This document shows, in pieces, positions 9,282 through 18,012 of a stretch of DNA of 64,000 bases (its first letter is position 1; every line of letters begins with the position of its first letter). Made by a program: the position numbers and the translations under genes. Source of the DNA: Pantoea eucrina (GTDB lineage Bacteria; Pseudomonadota; Gammaproteobacteria; Enterobacterales; Enterobacteriaceae); the NCBI RefSeq assembly GCF_002095385.1, contig NZ_MIPP01000017.1:1-64000 (forward strand), in the 5' to 3' direction. The notes under the pieces are model-generated. The model did not search any database, was not told the DNA's origin, and saw only the letters and a program-made list of their open reading frames with translations.

Positions 9282-10015
9282 TCAGGGCGTCGCGGCGTTC
9301 GGTTTGATTTCAAATACCACATCGACCTGATCGTCAAAGTGAATACTCTGCTGTTCATACGTCTGCTGCGCGGTGGTATCCGCCGGCGCGGCGGCAGCTT
9401 TATACATGCGCGCCATCGGCATCGGCTGATAGTTGGCTACGTGATAGCGAACGCTGTAGACCGGTCCCAGCTTCGCGTTAAAGCCTTCTGCCAGCGCGCT
9501 GGCCTGCTGCGTCGCGTTAGCAATTGCAGCTTTACGCGCCTGCTCTTTATAGCTTTCTGCGTCTGCCACACCCAGCTCAACGGTGCGGATTTCGTTCAGA
9601 CCCGACTTCAGCGCGCCATCCAGCAGATCGTTCAGCTTATCCAGCTGACGCAGCGTCACTTCCACCTGGCGTACCGCGCGGTAGCTTTCAGTACCGACTT
9701 ACCCTCTTTGGTGTAGTCATATTCTGGCTGGGTGCTCAGATTAGCCGCATCGATATCTTTCTTTTCGATACCGCTCTTTTGCAGAAAATCAAAATATTGC
9801 GCAACGCGCGCGTCAGCCTGTTTTTTAGCATCGGCGGCTTCTTTGGAGGCGACGCTGACCATAATTGAGAGCGTCGCCATATCCGGACGCGCATCAACGC
9901 TTGCCTGACCGGAAGTGACCACGTGCGGTCCTTCAGGCACTTCTCCGGCCTGTACCATGCCCGACAGTGCGCCAGTGCTCATTGCGGCGACCAGCGCCAG
10001 TGCTTTCAGTTTCAC
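9282..10015 (-). pseudogene. yggE: SIMPL-domain periplasmic protein YggE, frameshifted as read
   Basis: YggE is a periplasmic SIMPL/DUF541 protein linked to oxidative-stress tolerance in E. coli. The GTG at 10015, preceded by AAGGAG, gives a signal peptide (KLKALALVAAMSTGALSG) ending near VQAG. The frame is intact to about 9684 (GKSVLK) and resumes in another frame at VEVTLRQLDKLNDLLDG. One missing base, most simply a G (AAAGGCTAC read as AAAGCTAC), restores about 244 residues; E. coli has 246. As written, the protein ends after about 119 residues. Both halves are otherwise well conserved, so a sequencing error or a very recent mutation is likely. Confidence 0.88.
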
Positions 10016-10229
10016 AAACTCCTCCTTGGAAATCGGGTTACCGGCTGCCACTATGGCGAAACCGCTACCGCTTTACTATGCGTTATGCTCTGAGTTTACG
10101 CAGACAGAAAAGTTCGTTCGCGCTGCGTTTTAACCTGCTGCTGGCTGCAAACTTATCACTACAGGGTTGCTAAAAACAGCATTGTGCGTTTCGCTTGATG
10201 GATACTCTCTGTTTCCAGGAACCCTGCCC

Positions 10230-11543
10230 ATGGCGCACGATCCCTCAAGCCCTGGCGCGCCTGCTGCTGACGTGCGCGTCGGGCGCACGCGTTTTCTGAT
10301 GCTGGCGCTGGTGTTTGTGAACATCATTATCAACTATATGGATCGCGCTAATCTGGCCGTGGCAGCGCCAGCGCTGAGCGCTGAGTTACAGCTCACGCCG
10401 CTGCAGATGGGGCTGATTTTTTCTGCGTTCGGCTGGATCTACGCCGCGCTGCAGATCCCGGGCGGCTGGCTGATTGATCGACTTGGTGCGCGTATGGTGT
10501 ATGGCGTGGCGATGATCGGCTGGTCGCTTATCACCCTGCTGCACGTCTGCGCCAGCAGCGTGGCGGCGCTGGTCGGACTGCGGCTTGGCGTCGGCGCGCT
10601 TGAAGCGCCGGTGATGCCGGCGAATAACCGTATTATTTCCGGCTGGTTTCCCCTGCATGAGCGCGCCAGCGCCATTGGCATTTACTCTTCGGCGCAGTTT
10701 GCTGGTCTCGCCTGCGTCACGCCGCTGCTGTTTCATATTGAAGCCGCATTTGGCTGGCGCGGGCTGTTCGCTATCACCGGCCTGACCGGCATTCTGTGGG
10801 CGGGCGTCTGGTTTGCGCTCTATCGCGAGCCTGGCGAGCATAAACGGGTATCAGCCGCAGAGCGCGCCTGGCTGCTGGAGAATGGCGCGCTGCCCGACAG
10901 CGCATCCGCCGGGCGCACATCGCTACGCCTGAGCGACGTGCAGCAGATGCTGTGCAACCGCAGACTGCTGGGCATCTGTCTGGGCCAGTTTTCTATTTCC
11001 GCTACGTTCTGGTTCTTTCTGACATGGTTTCCGACCTATCTGGTCCGGTACCGGCATATGGATTTCATCAAAAGCGGTTATGTCGCCTCGCTGCCTTATC
11101 TGGCGGCGTTTTTTGGCGTCCTGCTGGCGGGGTTTATCTCCGATTATCTGATGCGGCGCGGCGTTTCAGCGAGCGTAGCGCGCAAGCTGCCGGTTCTGCT
11201 CGGGCTGACGATGACGCTGTTTATTCTCGGCGCCAACTACACGGATAACACCACGCTGATCGTGCTATTTATGTCGCTGGCTTTTTTCGGCAACGGGCTG
11301 GCAACTATAACCTGGGTTTTTGTCACCACGCTGGCGCCGCGTCATCTGGTCGGGCTGGCAGGCGGGATGTTTAACTTTACCGGTGCGCTCTCCGCGATTG
11401 TGGTGCCGATTGCCATTGGCGCGCTGATCGACGGCAGTGATTTTGCTCCGGCGCTGATATTTATCGCCGCCCTGGCGCTGGTGGGGATCGGCAGCTATCT
11501 GTTTATCGTTGGCCGCCCCGATGAGATTACTGCTCGCCGGTGA
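10230..11543 (+). CDS. MFS transporter, anion:cation symporter type
   Basis: A 437-residue inner-membrane protein with about 12 predicted hydrophobic segments. Its N-terminal signature NYMDRANLAVAAPALS and the loop WLIDRLGARMVYG are typical of the ACS family, which includes hexuronate, galactonate and glucarate carriers. The ATG at 10230 is preferred over the one at 10167, because the cytoplasmic N-terminus then has normal length. It is convergent with, and overlaps by 17 bp, an IclR-type regulator gene that probably controls it. In E. coli yggE and argO are adjacent, so this pair is an insertion. The substrate cannot be read from the sequence; an organic acid or sugar acid is a guess. Confidence 0.85.
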   Translation: MAHDPSSPGAPAADVRVGRTRFLMLALVFVNIIINYMDRANLAVAAPALSAELQLTPLQMGLIFSAFGWIYAALQIPGGWLIDRLGARMVYGVAMIGWSLITLLHVCASSVAALVGLRLGVGALEAPVMPANNRIISGWFPLHERASAIGIYSSAQFAGLACVTPLLFHIEAAFGWRGLFAITGLTGILWAGVWFALYREPGEHKRVSAAERAWLLENGALPDSASAGRTSLRLSDVQQMLCNRRLLGICLGQFSISATFWFFLTWFPTYLVRYRHMDFIKSGYVASLPYLAAFFGVLLAGFISDYLMRRGVSASVARKLPVLLGLTMTLFILGANYTDNTTLIVLFMSLAFFGNGLATITWVFVTTLAPRHLVGLAGGMFNFTGALSAIVVPIAIGALIDGSDFAPALIFIAALALVGIGSYLFIVGRPDEITARR

Positions 11544-12225
11544 TCTTCTGCGCCAGCTTTTTCAGCTGCGCCACCCGCTGCGCCAGATGCTCGTCATCCC
11601 TCTGCCAGATTTTAGCGAACGCCAGCGCTGCGCGATTATGATTGATCGGCAGCGCCATACCAATCTCACCATCATCACGCTGCCAGATGAGATGATCGCT
11701 CTGGCGCTTGCGCGCCAGCAGAGGCGCCATCTGCGTCCACTGCGCCGCGGCAAAACGCGGCTGCAGCTGCACATCGGGCTCTGCGGCCAGCAGCGCCATG
11801 CCAATCACCGACTGCCACGCCGGCAGCATGCGAAATCCGGCCAGCGCCTGACTGGTGCGGGTGCGTTCACCGGGTTCTGAGTGCCAGATATAGATGACCT
11901 GATCTTCCCACAGCACGCCCAGCGCCACCACGATATCGTGCGGTGCATAGAGCTCCAGCTGCGGCAGCGCCTGCGCAAACAGCGAGGAACCCCGAATCGC
12001 CTGCGCCGCCAGGGCGTGAACCCCCGGTCCTGGCAGATAGCGACGCTGCTCATCCTGAACGGTGAGGCCGATCGACGCCATCGTCATCAGCAGGCGGTTA
12101 ACGCGCGTGCTGTTCATACCCATCTGACGCGCCAGCTCACGCCCGCCAATGGCTCTGTCGCTGGAGACCAGATACTGCAGGCAGCGGATACCGTCAATCA
12201 GGCTCTGGTTAGGTTGAGAAGACAT
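11527..12225 (-). CDS. IclR-family transcriptional regulator
   Basis: A 232-residue regulator. The N-terminal winged helix (residues about 6-65) contains ALARQMG-like text, GGRELARQMGMNSTRVNRLL, the IclR helix-turn-helix pattern. The C-terminal part resembles the IclR effector-binding domain and ends in a Lys-rich helix. Its 3' end overlaps that of the convergent MFS transporter gene, which suggests a dedicated carrier-regulator pair. The ligand is unknown. The ATG at 12225 follows GGAGGTGACCG, a good ribosome-binding site. Confidence 0.8.
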   Translation of the reverse strand: MSSQPNQSLIDGIRCLQYLVSSDRAIGGRELARQMGMNSTRVNRLLMTMASIGLTVQDEQRRYLPGPGVHALAAQAIRGSSLFAQALPQLELYAPHDIVVALGVLWEDQVIYIWHSEPGERTRTSQALAGFRMLPAWQSVIGMALLAAEPDVQLQPRFAAAQWTQMAPLLARKRQSDHLIWQRDDGEIGMALPINHNRAALAFAKIWQRDDEHLAQRVAQLKKLAQKITGEQ

Positions 12226-12301
12226 CGGTCACCTCCTGGCGCTAAAAACTCAATCTTAGCAGCCTCGTCGCGTCAATAATGCCCCCTGCGCGTTTTACTT
12301 T

Positions 12302-12922
12302 TTAATCCGTCAGCGCCTGATGCGCCAGCTGGAAAGCGATAAGCCACATGACGCTGCCGACCAGCAGGTTGATGATGCGCTGCGCGCGCGCGGTGCGCAG
12401 CCGGGGCGAAAGCCAGGCCGCCAGCAGCGCCAGACCATAAAACCAGATTACGGAGGCGCTGACGGTGCCCAGCGCGAACCAGCGGCGGGCATCGGCGGAG
12501 GGCAGCTGACTGCCGAGGCTGCCCAGCACCACAAACGTATCCAGATAGACATGCGGATTGAGCCAGGTTACCGCCAGCATGGTGGCAATGATGCGCCAGC
12601 GTCCCTGTTTCAGCGCGCTGTCCTGCTCCAGCGCAATACCGCCGCGCCATGCGCTGCGTAACGCTCCCCAGCCATACCAGAGCAGAAACGCCACGCCTGC
12701 CCAGGTGATCAGCGTCAGCAGCAGCGGTGACTGATGCAGCAGCGCGCTGCCGCCAAATATGCCGCCGCAGATCAGCGCAATATCGCTCAGGGTACAGAGC
12801 GTGGCGGTCATCAGATGATAGTGGCGCTTGATGCCCTGATTCATAACAAAGGCGTTTTGCGGGCCCAGTGGCAGAATCAGTGCAGCGCCCAACGCCAGCC
12901 CCTGCAGATAAATTGATAACAC
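12302..12922 (-). CDS. argO: arginine/lysine exporter ArgO
   Basis: LysE-superfamily inner-membrane exporter that expels arginine and lysine; ArgP activates its transcription in E. coli. The protein has 206 residues and about six hydrophobic segments. The N-terminus includes the family motif [15 protein letters not shown], and [18 protein letters not shown] lies near residue 115. It lies before mscS as in E. coli. The argP gene at 8337 is separated from it by yggE and the MFS/IclR insertion. Confidence 0.95.
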   Translation of the reverse strand: MLSIYLQGLALGAALILPLGPQNAFVMNQGIKRHYHLMTATLCTLSDIALICGGIFGGSALLHQSPLLLTLITWAGVAFLLWYGWGALRSAWRGGIALEQDSALKQGRWRIIATMLAVTWLNPHVYLDTFVVLGSLGSQLPSADARRWFALGTVSASVIWFYGLALLAAWLSPRLRTARAQRIINLLVGSVMWLIAFQLAHQALTD

Positions 12923-13022
12923 GTTGAATAACCTGAAAAGAGAAGAGGATGGGCGCAGTATATCGGCCGGAGGATATTAGCGGAAATTGAAAGATTTAAT
13001 CGGTCATTAGCGCTGTTAATAA

Positions 13023-13044
13023 GAAAGGCACCCGCAGGTGCCTT
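13023..13044 (-). terminator. rho-independent terminator of mscS
   Basis: On the minus strand, AAGGCACC-TGCG-GGTGCCTT is followed by TCTT, with an eight-pair stem 10 bp after the mscS stop. The T-run is short. Confidence 0.65.
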
Positions 13045-13053
13045 ACGCTAACG

Positions 13054-13935
13054 TTATTTAGTCAGGTTAACCGGCTGCTCCTGCGCCTCACCCTTAACCT
13101 GGTGCAGATGCACATCCATCTGCGGATAAGGGATGCCGATGCCGTGCGCATCCAGGGTACGCTTAAAGTTTTTCATCAGATCCCAGTAAACGTTCTGCAG
13201 GTCGCCGCTTTTGCTCCAGCAGCGCACGACAAAGTTCAGTGACGAAGCCGCCAGCTCGTTCAGGCCGATCTGAATACCCATATCTTTCAGCACGCGCTCA
13301 TCCGCTTCCACAACTTCGCGCAGCAGATCGATTACCTGATCGACATCCGCGTCGTAGGCCACGCCGATAATAAATTCGTTGCGGCGGATCGGCTCACGGG
13401 AGAAGTTAACGATATTGCTGGCGATAATTTTACCGTTCGGCACCACCACCATTTTACCGTCCGCGCTTTTCAGCGTGGTTGAGAAGATCTGCACATTCTG
13501 AACGGTACCCATCACACCACCGAGGTCAACAAATTCGCCGGTGCGGAATGGACGGAAAGTCACCAGCAGTACCCCTGCGGCAAGGTTAGAGAGCGAGCCC
13601 TGCAGTGCCAGGCCTACGGCCAGACCCGCTGCACCCAGCACGGCGATAACTGACGCGGTCTGTACACCCACCCGCCCCAGCGCTGCGATGATAGTAAATG
13701 CGATAACGCCATAGCGGACTAAGGCTGAGAGAAAATCTGCCACGGTCGCATCGATGTGGCGTGCCACCAGCAGACGATTAACGCCGTTTGAAACAATACG
13801 CGCGATAATCATACCCACGATAATAATCGCAATTGCTGCCACGATATTGACCGCATAGCTCAGAATCAGCGCCTGGTTACGCACCAGCCATCCACCTGCA
13901 CTGTTAATGCCATTTACGACATTTAAATCTTCCAT
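13054..13935 (-). CDS. mscS: small-conductance mechanosensitive channel MscS
   Basis: Inner-membrane channel that opens on hypo-osmotic shock. It has 293 residues (E. coli 286). Three N-terminal membrane helices end in the pore helix [19 protein letters not shown] near residue 105. The MscS beta domain ([16 protein letters not shown]) and the C-terminal vestibule follow. It lies between argO and fbaA as in E. coli. Confidence 0.96.
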   Translation of the reverse strand: MEDLNVVNGINSAGGWLVRNQALILSYAVNIVAAIAIIIVGMIIARIVSNGVNRLLVARHIDATVADFLSALVRYGVIAFTIIAALGRVGVQTASVIAVLGAAGLAVGLALQGSLSNLAAGVLLVTFRPFRTGEFVDLGGVMGTVQNVQIFSTTLKSADGKMVVVPNGKIIASNIVNFSREPIRRNEFIIGVAYDADVDQVIDLLREVVEADERVLKDMGIQIGLNELAASSLNFVVRCWSKSGDLQNVYWDLMKNFKRTLDAHGIGIPYPQMDVHLHQVKGEAQEQPVNLTK

Positions 13936-14205
13936 TTGTCAGCCCTGTTGTTGAGTTTCCCGCAGGAAATTACAAAAACGGCCAGATTGACTCCGGCACT
14001 CCAGGCTTCAAGGTTAAACAAAAACAGCATGAAGCGCCAAAATTAAGCTGATTTAACATTGTATTGAGGGAAAAACGTACCGGAATTGATGCAGATTAGC
14101 GCAGCACAGACCTGCAGGTTGCTGGTACGTATGCGGCAAAGTATGGCGGGCTGGCGTGTGGTTTTGTCGGGAAGAGAGTACGGTGCCGCATCGTGAAAAG
14201 CACAT
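13936..14205. other. intergenic region upstream of mscS
   Basis: About 270 bases without a gene, ending at the fbaA terminator. It should hold the mscS promoter. I see no convincing coding potential, repeat or recognisable operator here. Confidence 0.5.
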
Positions 14206-14231
14206 AAAAAAGGCCCCGATGGGGCCTTTTT
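14206..14231 (-). terminator. rho-independent terminator of fbaA
   Basis: AGGCCCC-GAT-GGGGCCTTTTT with a run of A on the other side makes a strong seven-pair GC hairpin. It lies about 12 bp after the fbaA stop and closes the epd-pgk-fbaA unit. Confidence 0.85.
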
Positions 14232-14243
14232 ACTGCAGCGGAC

Positions 14244-15323
14244 TTACAGTACGTCGACTGCGTTCAGCTCTTTGAACGCCTGCTCTAAGCGCACAACCAT
14301 TGAGGATTGTGCCGCACGCAGCCAGACGCGTGGATCGTAGTATTTCTTGTTCGGGCTGTCCGGGCCGTTCGGGTTGCCTAGCTGCGACTGCAGGTACGCT
14401 TCGTTAGATTTGTAGTACTGCAGAATACCGTCCCAGGTTGCCCACTGGGTATCGGTATCGATGTTCATTTTGATCACACCGTAGCTGATTGATTCTTCAA
14501 TCTCTGCTGCAGAAGAGCCGGAACCGCCGTGGAACACGAAGTCCAGCGCGTTATGTTCCAGACCATGCTTCTCGCACACATATTTCTGTGAGTCGCGCAG
14601 GATGGTCGGGGTCAGCTTCACGTTGCCTGGCTTGTACACGCCGTGCACGTTGCCGAAAGAGGCCGCGATAGTGAAACGCGGGCTGATTTTGCTCAGCTCG
14701 GTGTAGGCGTAATCCACATCTTCAGGCTGGGTGTAGAGGGCTGAAGCGTCCATATGACTGTTGTCCACGCCATCTTCTTCACCGCCGGTGCAGCCGAGTT
14801 CAATTTCCAGCGTCATGTCGATTTTCGCCATACGCGCCAGATATTTGCTGGAGATTTCGATATTCTCTTCCAGCGACTCTTCAGAGAGGTCGATCATGTG
14901 TGAAGAGAACAGCGGCTTACCGGTTTTTTTGAAGTGCTCTTCACCGGCATCCAGCAGACCGTCGATCCACGGCAGCAATTTTTTCGCACAGTGGTCAGTG
15001 TGCAGAATAACCGGCACACCATACTGCTCAGCCATCAGATGCACATGGTGCGCACCGGCGATAGCGCCGAAAATTGCCGCGCCCTGTGGTTTGTCGGTTT
15101 TGAAACCTTTACCGGCGATAAATGCAGCACCGCCGTTAGAGAACTGAACGATGACCGGCGCTTTAACTTTGGCAGCAGCTTCCAGTACCGCGTTGATGGA
15201 GTCCGTGCCGACGCAGTTAACTGCAGGCAGAGCGAATTTGTGCTCCTTCGCTACCTTGAAGACTTTCTGAACGTCATCACCAGTGACAACGCCGGGTTTT
15301 ACGAAATCAAAAATTTTAGACAT
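14244..15323 (-). CDS. fbaA: class II fructose-bisphosphate aldolase
   Basis: Zinc-dependent glycolytic aldolase that splits fructose-1,6-bisphosphate. It has 359 residues, the E. coli length. Zinc-ligand and active-site text includes HTDHCAKK near residue 108, the Glu-rich loop ELGCTGGEEDGVDNS near 180, and FHGGSGSS near 265. It is third in epd-pgk-fbaA, about 100 bp after pgk, with three hairpins in the gap. Confidence 0.97.
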   Translation of the reverse strand: MSKIFDFVKPGVVTGDDVQKVFKVAKEHKFALPAVNCVGTDSINAVLEAAAKVKAPVIVQFSNGGAAFIAGKGFKTDKPQGAAIFGAIAGAHHVHLMAEQYGVPVILHTDHCAKKLLPWIDGLLDAGEEHFKKTGKPLFSSHMIDLSEESLEENIEISSKYLARMAKIDMTLEIELGCTGGEEDGVDNSHMDASALYTQPEDVDYAYTELSKISPRFTIAASFGNVHGVYKPGNVKLTPTILRDSQKYVCEKHGLEHNALDFVFHGGSGSSAAEIEESISYGVIKMNIDTDTQWATWDGILQYYKSNEAYLQSQLGNPNGPDSPNKKYYDPRVWLRAAQSSMVVRLEQAFKELNAVDVL

Positions 15324-15348
15324 GGTTGTGTCCCGTTTCGTTACCGTT

Positions 15349-15417
15349 CATTCCCGAAGGAATGGGATTTATTTGCCCCGGTCGGGGCCAGTTTTAAGGC
15401 AGCGCCGGAGCGCTGCC
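15349..15417 (-). promoter_or_regulatory. three hairpins between pgk and fbaA
   Basis: Three successive inverted repeats lie at 15349-15364 (CATTCC-N4-GGAATG, a UUCG tetraloop in the transcript), 15375-15388 (GCCCCG-GT-CGGGGC) and 15398-15417 (GGCAGCGC-N4-GCGCTGCC). None is followed by a T-run. In E. coli the pgk-fbaA message is processed in this region, so these probably act as processing or stability elements rather than terminators. Confidence 0.6.
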
Positions 15418-15424
15418 CCCAGAA

Positions 15425-16588
15425 TTACTGCTTAGCGCGCTCTTCCAGCATCGCCACCGCAGGCAGCTTTTTGCCTTCCACGAACTCCAGGAATGCACCG
15501 CCACCGGTTGATATGTAAGAGATCTTCTCTTCGATACCGAACAGATCGATAGCCGCCAGCGTGTCGCCGCCGCCTGCTACAGAGAACGCGTCGCTGTCGG
15601 CAATCGCATTGGCCACAATTTCGGTGCCTTTACGGAAGTTAGGGAACTCAAAGACGCCTACCGGGCCGTTCCACAGGATGGTTTTGGCCTCTTTCAGGAT
15701 CTTCGCCATGTTCTGTGCGGTTTCATCGCCGAAGTCCATAATCTCTTCGTTATCCTGCACTTCTGAAACCTTTTTCACGGTAGAAGGTGCAGTTTCAGAG
15801 AATTCCGTGCCTACGCGGGAATCGGTCGGCACCGGAATACCGTACTGGTCACGCAGGCCTTTGGCCGCTTCAACGAAATCCGGCTCGTAGAGTGATTTAC
15901 CGACCTTGTTGTCGATAGCCACAAAGGTGTTGGCGATGCCGCCGCCCACAATCACGGTATCCGCAATTTTTACCAGCGACTGCAGCACATCAAATTTAGT
16001 CGATACTTTTGAACCACCAACTACGGCAACCAGCGGACGCTCCGGGTTGCTCATGACTTTACCCAGCGCTTCCAGCTCAGCAGAGAGCAGCGGGCCTGCG
16101 CAGGCGACTGGCGCAAACTTGCCCACGCCGTGAGTTGAAGCCTGCGCGCGGTGCGCGGTACCAAACGCATCCATCACAAAGACGTCACACAGCGCGGCAT
16201 ACTTCTTCGCCAGCGTCTCGTCATCTTTCTTTTCGCCTTTGTTAAAGCGCACGTTTTCCAGCACGACCAGCTCGCCCGCGCCGACTTCCACGCCGTCAAG
16301 ATACTCTTTCGCCAGCGTAACCTGGGTACCGTTCAGTTTTTCTTTCAGATAGTTAACAACCGGCAGCAGCGAGAACTCTTCGTTATATTCACCTTCGGTC
16401 GGACGACCAAGGTGAGAGGTAACCATCACTTTCGCGCCCTGTTTCAGTGCCGCTTCGATGGTAGGCAGGGAAGCACGGATACGTGCGTCAGATGTCACTT
16501 TTCCTTCTTTCACTGGCACGTTCAGATCGGCACGGATCAGAACACGCTTACCAGCAAGGTCCAGATCGGTCATCTTAATTACAGACAT
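15425..16588 (-). CDS. pgk: phosphoglycerate kinase
   Basis: Glycolytic kinase converting 1,3-bisphosphoglycerate plus ADP to 3-phosphoglycerate plus ATP. It has 387 residues, the family length. The N-terminal substrate motif [11 protein letters not shown] is near residue 18, the hinge text [14 protein letters not shown] near 200, and the nucleotide loop [11 protein letters not shown] near 345. It is second in epd-pgk-fbaA. Confidence 0.97.
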   Translation of the reverse strand: MSVIKMTDLDLAGKRVLIRADLNVPVKEGKVTSDARIRASLPTIEAALKQGAKVMVTSHLGRPTEGEYNEEFSLLPVVNYLKEKLNGTQVTLAKEYLDGVEVGAGELVVLENVRFNKGEKKDDETLAKKYAALCDVFVMDAFGTAHRAQASTHGVGKFAPVACAGPLLSAELEALGKVMSNPERPLVAVVGGSKVSTKFDVLQSLVKIADTVIVGGGIANTFVAIDNKVGKSLYEPDFVEAAKGLRDQYGIPVPTDSRVGTEFSETAPSTVKKVSEVQDNEEIMDFGDETAQNMAKILKEAKTILWNGPVGVFEFPNFRKGTEIVANAIADSDAFSVAGGGDTLAAIDLFGIEEKISYISTGGGAFLEFVEGKKLPAVAMLEERAKQ

Positions 16589-16639
16589 GGTGAATCCTCT
16601 CGTTGATTCTCGTAAGTTTTGCCAGACGCCATCCGCGTC

Positions 16640-17659
16640 TTACCTGAAACCGCTTGCGGCCATTGCTAACGTAGTATCGATCATCCGGTTAGCAAAGCCC
16701 CATTCGTTGTCACACCAGACCAGCGTCTTGATCAGGTGATGACCGCTGACCCGCGTCTGCGTACCATCAACGATGGCACTGTGCGGATCGTGGTTAAAAT
16801 CTACTGAGACTAACGGTAATTCCGTATAGTCAACTATACCACGAAATGCCCCTGCTGATGCGTTTTGCAGCAGCGCATTGACCTCACACGCCTTTACCGC
16901 CGCCCGTACCGAGACGCTCAGATCAATCGCCGTCACGTTGATAGTGGGTACGCGCACCGCTATCGCTTCGAAGCGATCGTTGAATTTCGGAAAAATGCGG
17001 GTGATGCCGGCAGCCAGCCGCGTATCGACCGGAATGATCGACTGGCTCGCTGCACGGGTGCGGCGCAGATCGCTGTGATAGGCGTCGATCACCTGCTGAT
17101 CGTGCATCGCTGAGTGGATCGTGGTCACGGTGCCGGACTCGATCCCGAAGGCATCATCCAGCAGCTTGATCACCGGAATAATGCAGTTGGTGGTACAGGA
17201 TGCGTTAGACACAATGCGGTCAGTTTGTTTAAGAGCCTGTTCGTTTACGCCGAACACCACGGTTGCATCCAGATCGTTGCCGCCCGGATGCGAAAACAGG
17301 ACTTTTCTGGCGCCCGCCTGCAGATGCGCCTCTCCGTCGGCGCGGCTGCCGTAAACGCCGGTGCAATCCAGCACCACATCAACGTCCAGCTGCTGCCACG
17401 GCAGTGTGCCGATCTCAGCCTGATGCAGGATGCGGATGGTGTCTTCCCCTACCCACAGCAGATCGCGCTCCTGCCGCACGTCGAAGGCGAAGCGACCGTG
17501 GCTGGTATCGTACTTCAGCAGATGCGCCATACCGGCGGCGTCTGCCAGCTCGTTAATCGCCACAACCGTAATTTCCGCCCGGCGTCCCGTTTCATAGAGC
17601 GCACGCAACACATTGCGCCCGATACGACCAAAGCCATTGATAGCAATACGAATGGTCAT
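16640..17659 (-). CDS. epd: erythrose-4-phosphate dehydrogenase
   Basis: NAD-dependent enzyme of the GapA fold that oxidises erythrose-4-phosphate towards pyridoxal phosphate synthesis. The ATG at 17659 gives 339 residues beginning [20 protein letters not shown], exactly the E. coli length; an upstream ATG at 17713 adds an unsupported extension. The catalytic Cys is in [15 protein letters not shown] near residue 155. The Epd-type [14 protein letters not shown] near 230 separates it from GapA. It is first in epd-pgk-fbaA, with two Cra-like operators upstream. Confidence 0.95.
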   Translation of the reverse strand: MTIRIAINGFGRIGRNVLRALYETGRRAEITVVAINELADAAGMAHLLKYDTSHGRFAFDVRQERDLLWVGEDTIRILHQAEIGTLPWQQLDVDVVLDCTGVYGSRADGEAHLQAGARKVLFSHPGGNDLDATVVFGVNEQALKQTDRIVSNASCTTNCIIPVIKLLDDAFGIESGTVTTIHSAMHDQQVIDAYHSDLRRTRAASQSIIPVDTRLAAGITRIFPKFNDRFEAIAVRVPTINVTAIDLSVSVRAAVKACEVNALLQNASAGAFRGIVDYTELPLVSVDFNHDPHSAIVDGTQTRVSGHHLIKTLVWCDNEWGFANRMIDTTLAMAASGFR

Positions 17660-17776
17660 CGCTTTTCCTGCAACTGCACCTCTGAAATGTGCCAGATACC
17701 TTGAGCGTTTCATGCCATTTTGTACAGGGAATTCTTACGCAGCGCCTGGAGCATTGCTGAGAGATATCCTGCTAAC

Positions 17777-17788
17777 TGAAACGGTTCA
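17777..17788. promoter_or_regulatory. candidate Cra (FruR) operator 1
   Basis: TGAAACGGTTCA, extended to CTGAAACGGTTCAG, fits the Cra consensus TGAAWCGNTTCA at every position. Cra regulates epd-pgk in E. coli. The site is about 118 bp before the epd start. Confidence 0.65.
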
Positions 17789-17900
17789 GCCAGAATAAAG
17801 CATGCGAGGAATAACCGGAATGATTGCGATCAAGGATGGTGATGATTATTGGATCTGCGTCACAAAAATGCAGCGATTAATCGATTACTGCAGGAATAAT

Positions 17901-17912
17901 TGAAACGTTTCA
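17901..17912. promoter_or_regulatory. candidate Cra (FruR) operator 2
   Basis: TGAAACGTTTCA is a perfect 12-base palindrome and a perfect match to the Cra consensus. It lies 124 bp further from epd than the first site and just after the tktA terminator, so it could serve a second, distal epd promoter. Confidence 0.65.
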
Positions 17913-17930
17913 GGTGGAGAAGGCGAAGAA

Positions 17931-17963
17931 AATAAAACAGGGCGCGCATCAATGCGCACCCTG
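17931..17963 (-). terminator. rho-independent terminator of tktA
   Basis: On the minus strand, CAGGGTGCGCAT and ATGCGCGCCCTG pair over 12 positions (one G-U) and are followed by TTTTATTTT. The core resembles the type 1 palindromic repeat found elsewhere in the window (GCGCAT/ATGCGC). Confidence 0.8.
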
Positions 17964-18012
17964 TGGTTCACAATATCTGATCTGGTAACCCGCCCTTTAA
18001 GGCGACTCCGGA

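Larger units (their letters stand above)
17660..18012. other. epd upstream region
   Basis: About 350 bases between epd and the tktA stop. It contains two perfect Cra half-palindromes (17777-17788 and 17901-17912) and the tktA terminator (17931-17963). No open frame here looks real. The spacing places both Cra sites 118-242 bp before the epd start. Confidence 0.6.

Noticed and set aside
17263-17704. Frames on the plus strand inside epd
   Set aside because: These are shadows of the epd gene, whose complete, conserved frame is on the minus strand.
17938-17963. tktA terminator as another member of the palindromic repeat family
   Set aside because: The core resembles type 1, but the arms differ and a T-run makes terminator the simpler reading.
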